Assembly (NCBI GenBank): GCA_905178155.1
Contig: CAJINV010000043.1
Location: forward strand, 19,055-62,859
Reading direction: 5' to 3'
Source of the DNA: Amoebophrya sp. A120
Taxonomy: Eukaryota; Sar; Dinophyceae; Syndiniales; Amoebophryaceae
DNA: 43,805 bases
Of this stretch, positions 43,757-43,805 are shown piece by piece (positions within the stretch are counted from its first letter, which is position 1; every line of letters begins with the position of its first letter). Position numbers and translations under genes: made by a program. The notes beneath the pieces were generated by a model. It searched no databases, was not told the origin of the DNA, and saw nothing but the letters and a program-made list of their open reading frames with translations.

Positions 43757-43805
43757 GATCTGGGCTTTCGATCTGGGCTTTCGATCTGGGCTTTCGATCT
43801 GGGCT
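43757..43805. repeat. 13-bp tandem repeat at the window edge
   Basis: GATCTGGGCTTTC repeated 3.8 times without mismatch up to the last base, so the array continues outside the window. Confidence 0.95.

Overview
Organism. This is nuclear eukaryotic DNA: split genes, long disordered proteins, intergenic DNA and no operons. The coding sequence is broken by about 60 small elements of 116-332 bp. Most start TATC/TATG, end GATA/CATA, have terminal inverted repeats (TIRs) and are flanked by a 5-bp target-site duplication (TSD). These are introner elements, i.e. DNA-transposon-like sequences that act as introns. TIR-bearing introners with non-GT-AG boundaries are known from the parasitic dinoflagellate Amoebophrya (Syndiniales). 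That, or a close marine alveolate, is my best guess; it is an inference and not proven by a marker gene.

Layout. 1-282 is a 144-bp tandem repeat inside a GC-rich edge. 1029-19452 is gene A (my model: 36 exons, 1868 aa). 19453-20867 is AT-rich and shows no gene. 21068-28764 is gene B (23 exons, 967 aa). 28765-30620 is AT-rich and shows no gene. 30630-32160 is a GC-rich island. 32500-35977 is gene C (10 exons, 582 aa). 35978-37540 shows no clear gene. 37540-39400 is a second GC-rich island. 40098-41060 is a doubtful gene D. 41530 to beyond 43506 is gene E, FG-nucleoporin-like, with ordinary GT-AG introns. 43757-43805 is a 13-bp tandem repeat. All gene models are on the + strand.

Main result. 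If each element is removed together with one TSD copy, the reading frame stays open across all junctions of genes A, B and C (35 + 22 + 9 introns, of which 8 are ordinary GT-AG introns and one more is a GT-AG introner). Chance is very unlikely to produce this, so I treat both the gene models and the element boundaries as well supported, except where noted. At least 13 end-types occur (labelled A-M here). They differ in their TIRs but share an internal motif, TTTGTNATGC or its complement GCATNACAAA.

Nesting. At 12420-17419 an A introner contains a D introner (TSD CCTAT), which contains an LTR retrotransposon with two 441-bp LTRs that I read as identical (TSD AAAT). The 3.6-kb interior of the retroelement has no gag or pol that I can find, so it looks non-autonomous.

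I recognise no conserved domain in proteins A, B or C. They are largely low-complexity, with Lys-, Ser/Thr- and Glu-rich stretches and helical charged blocks.
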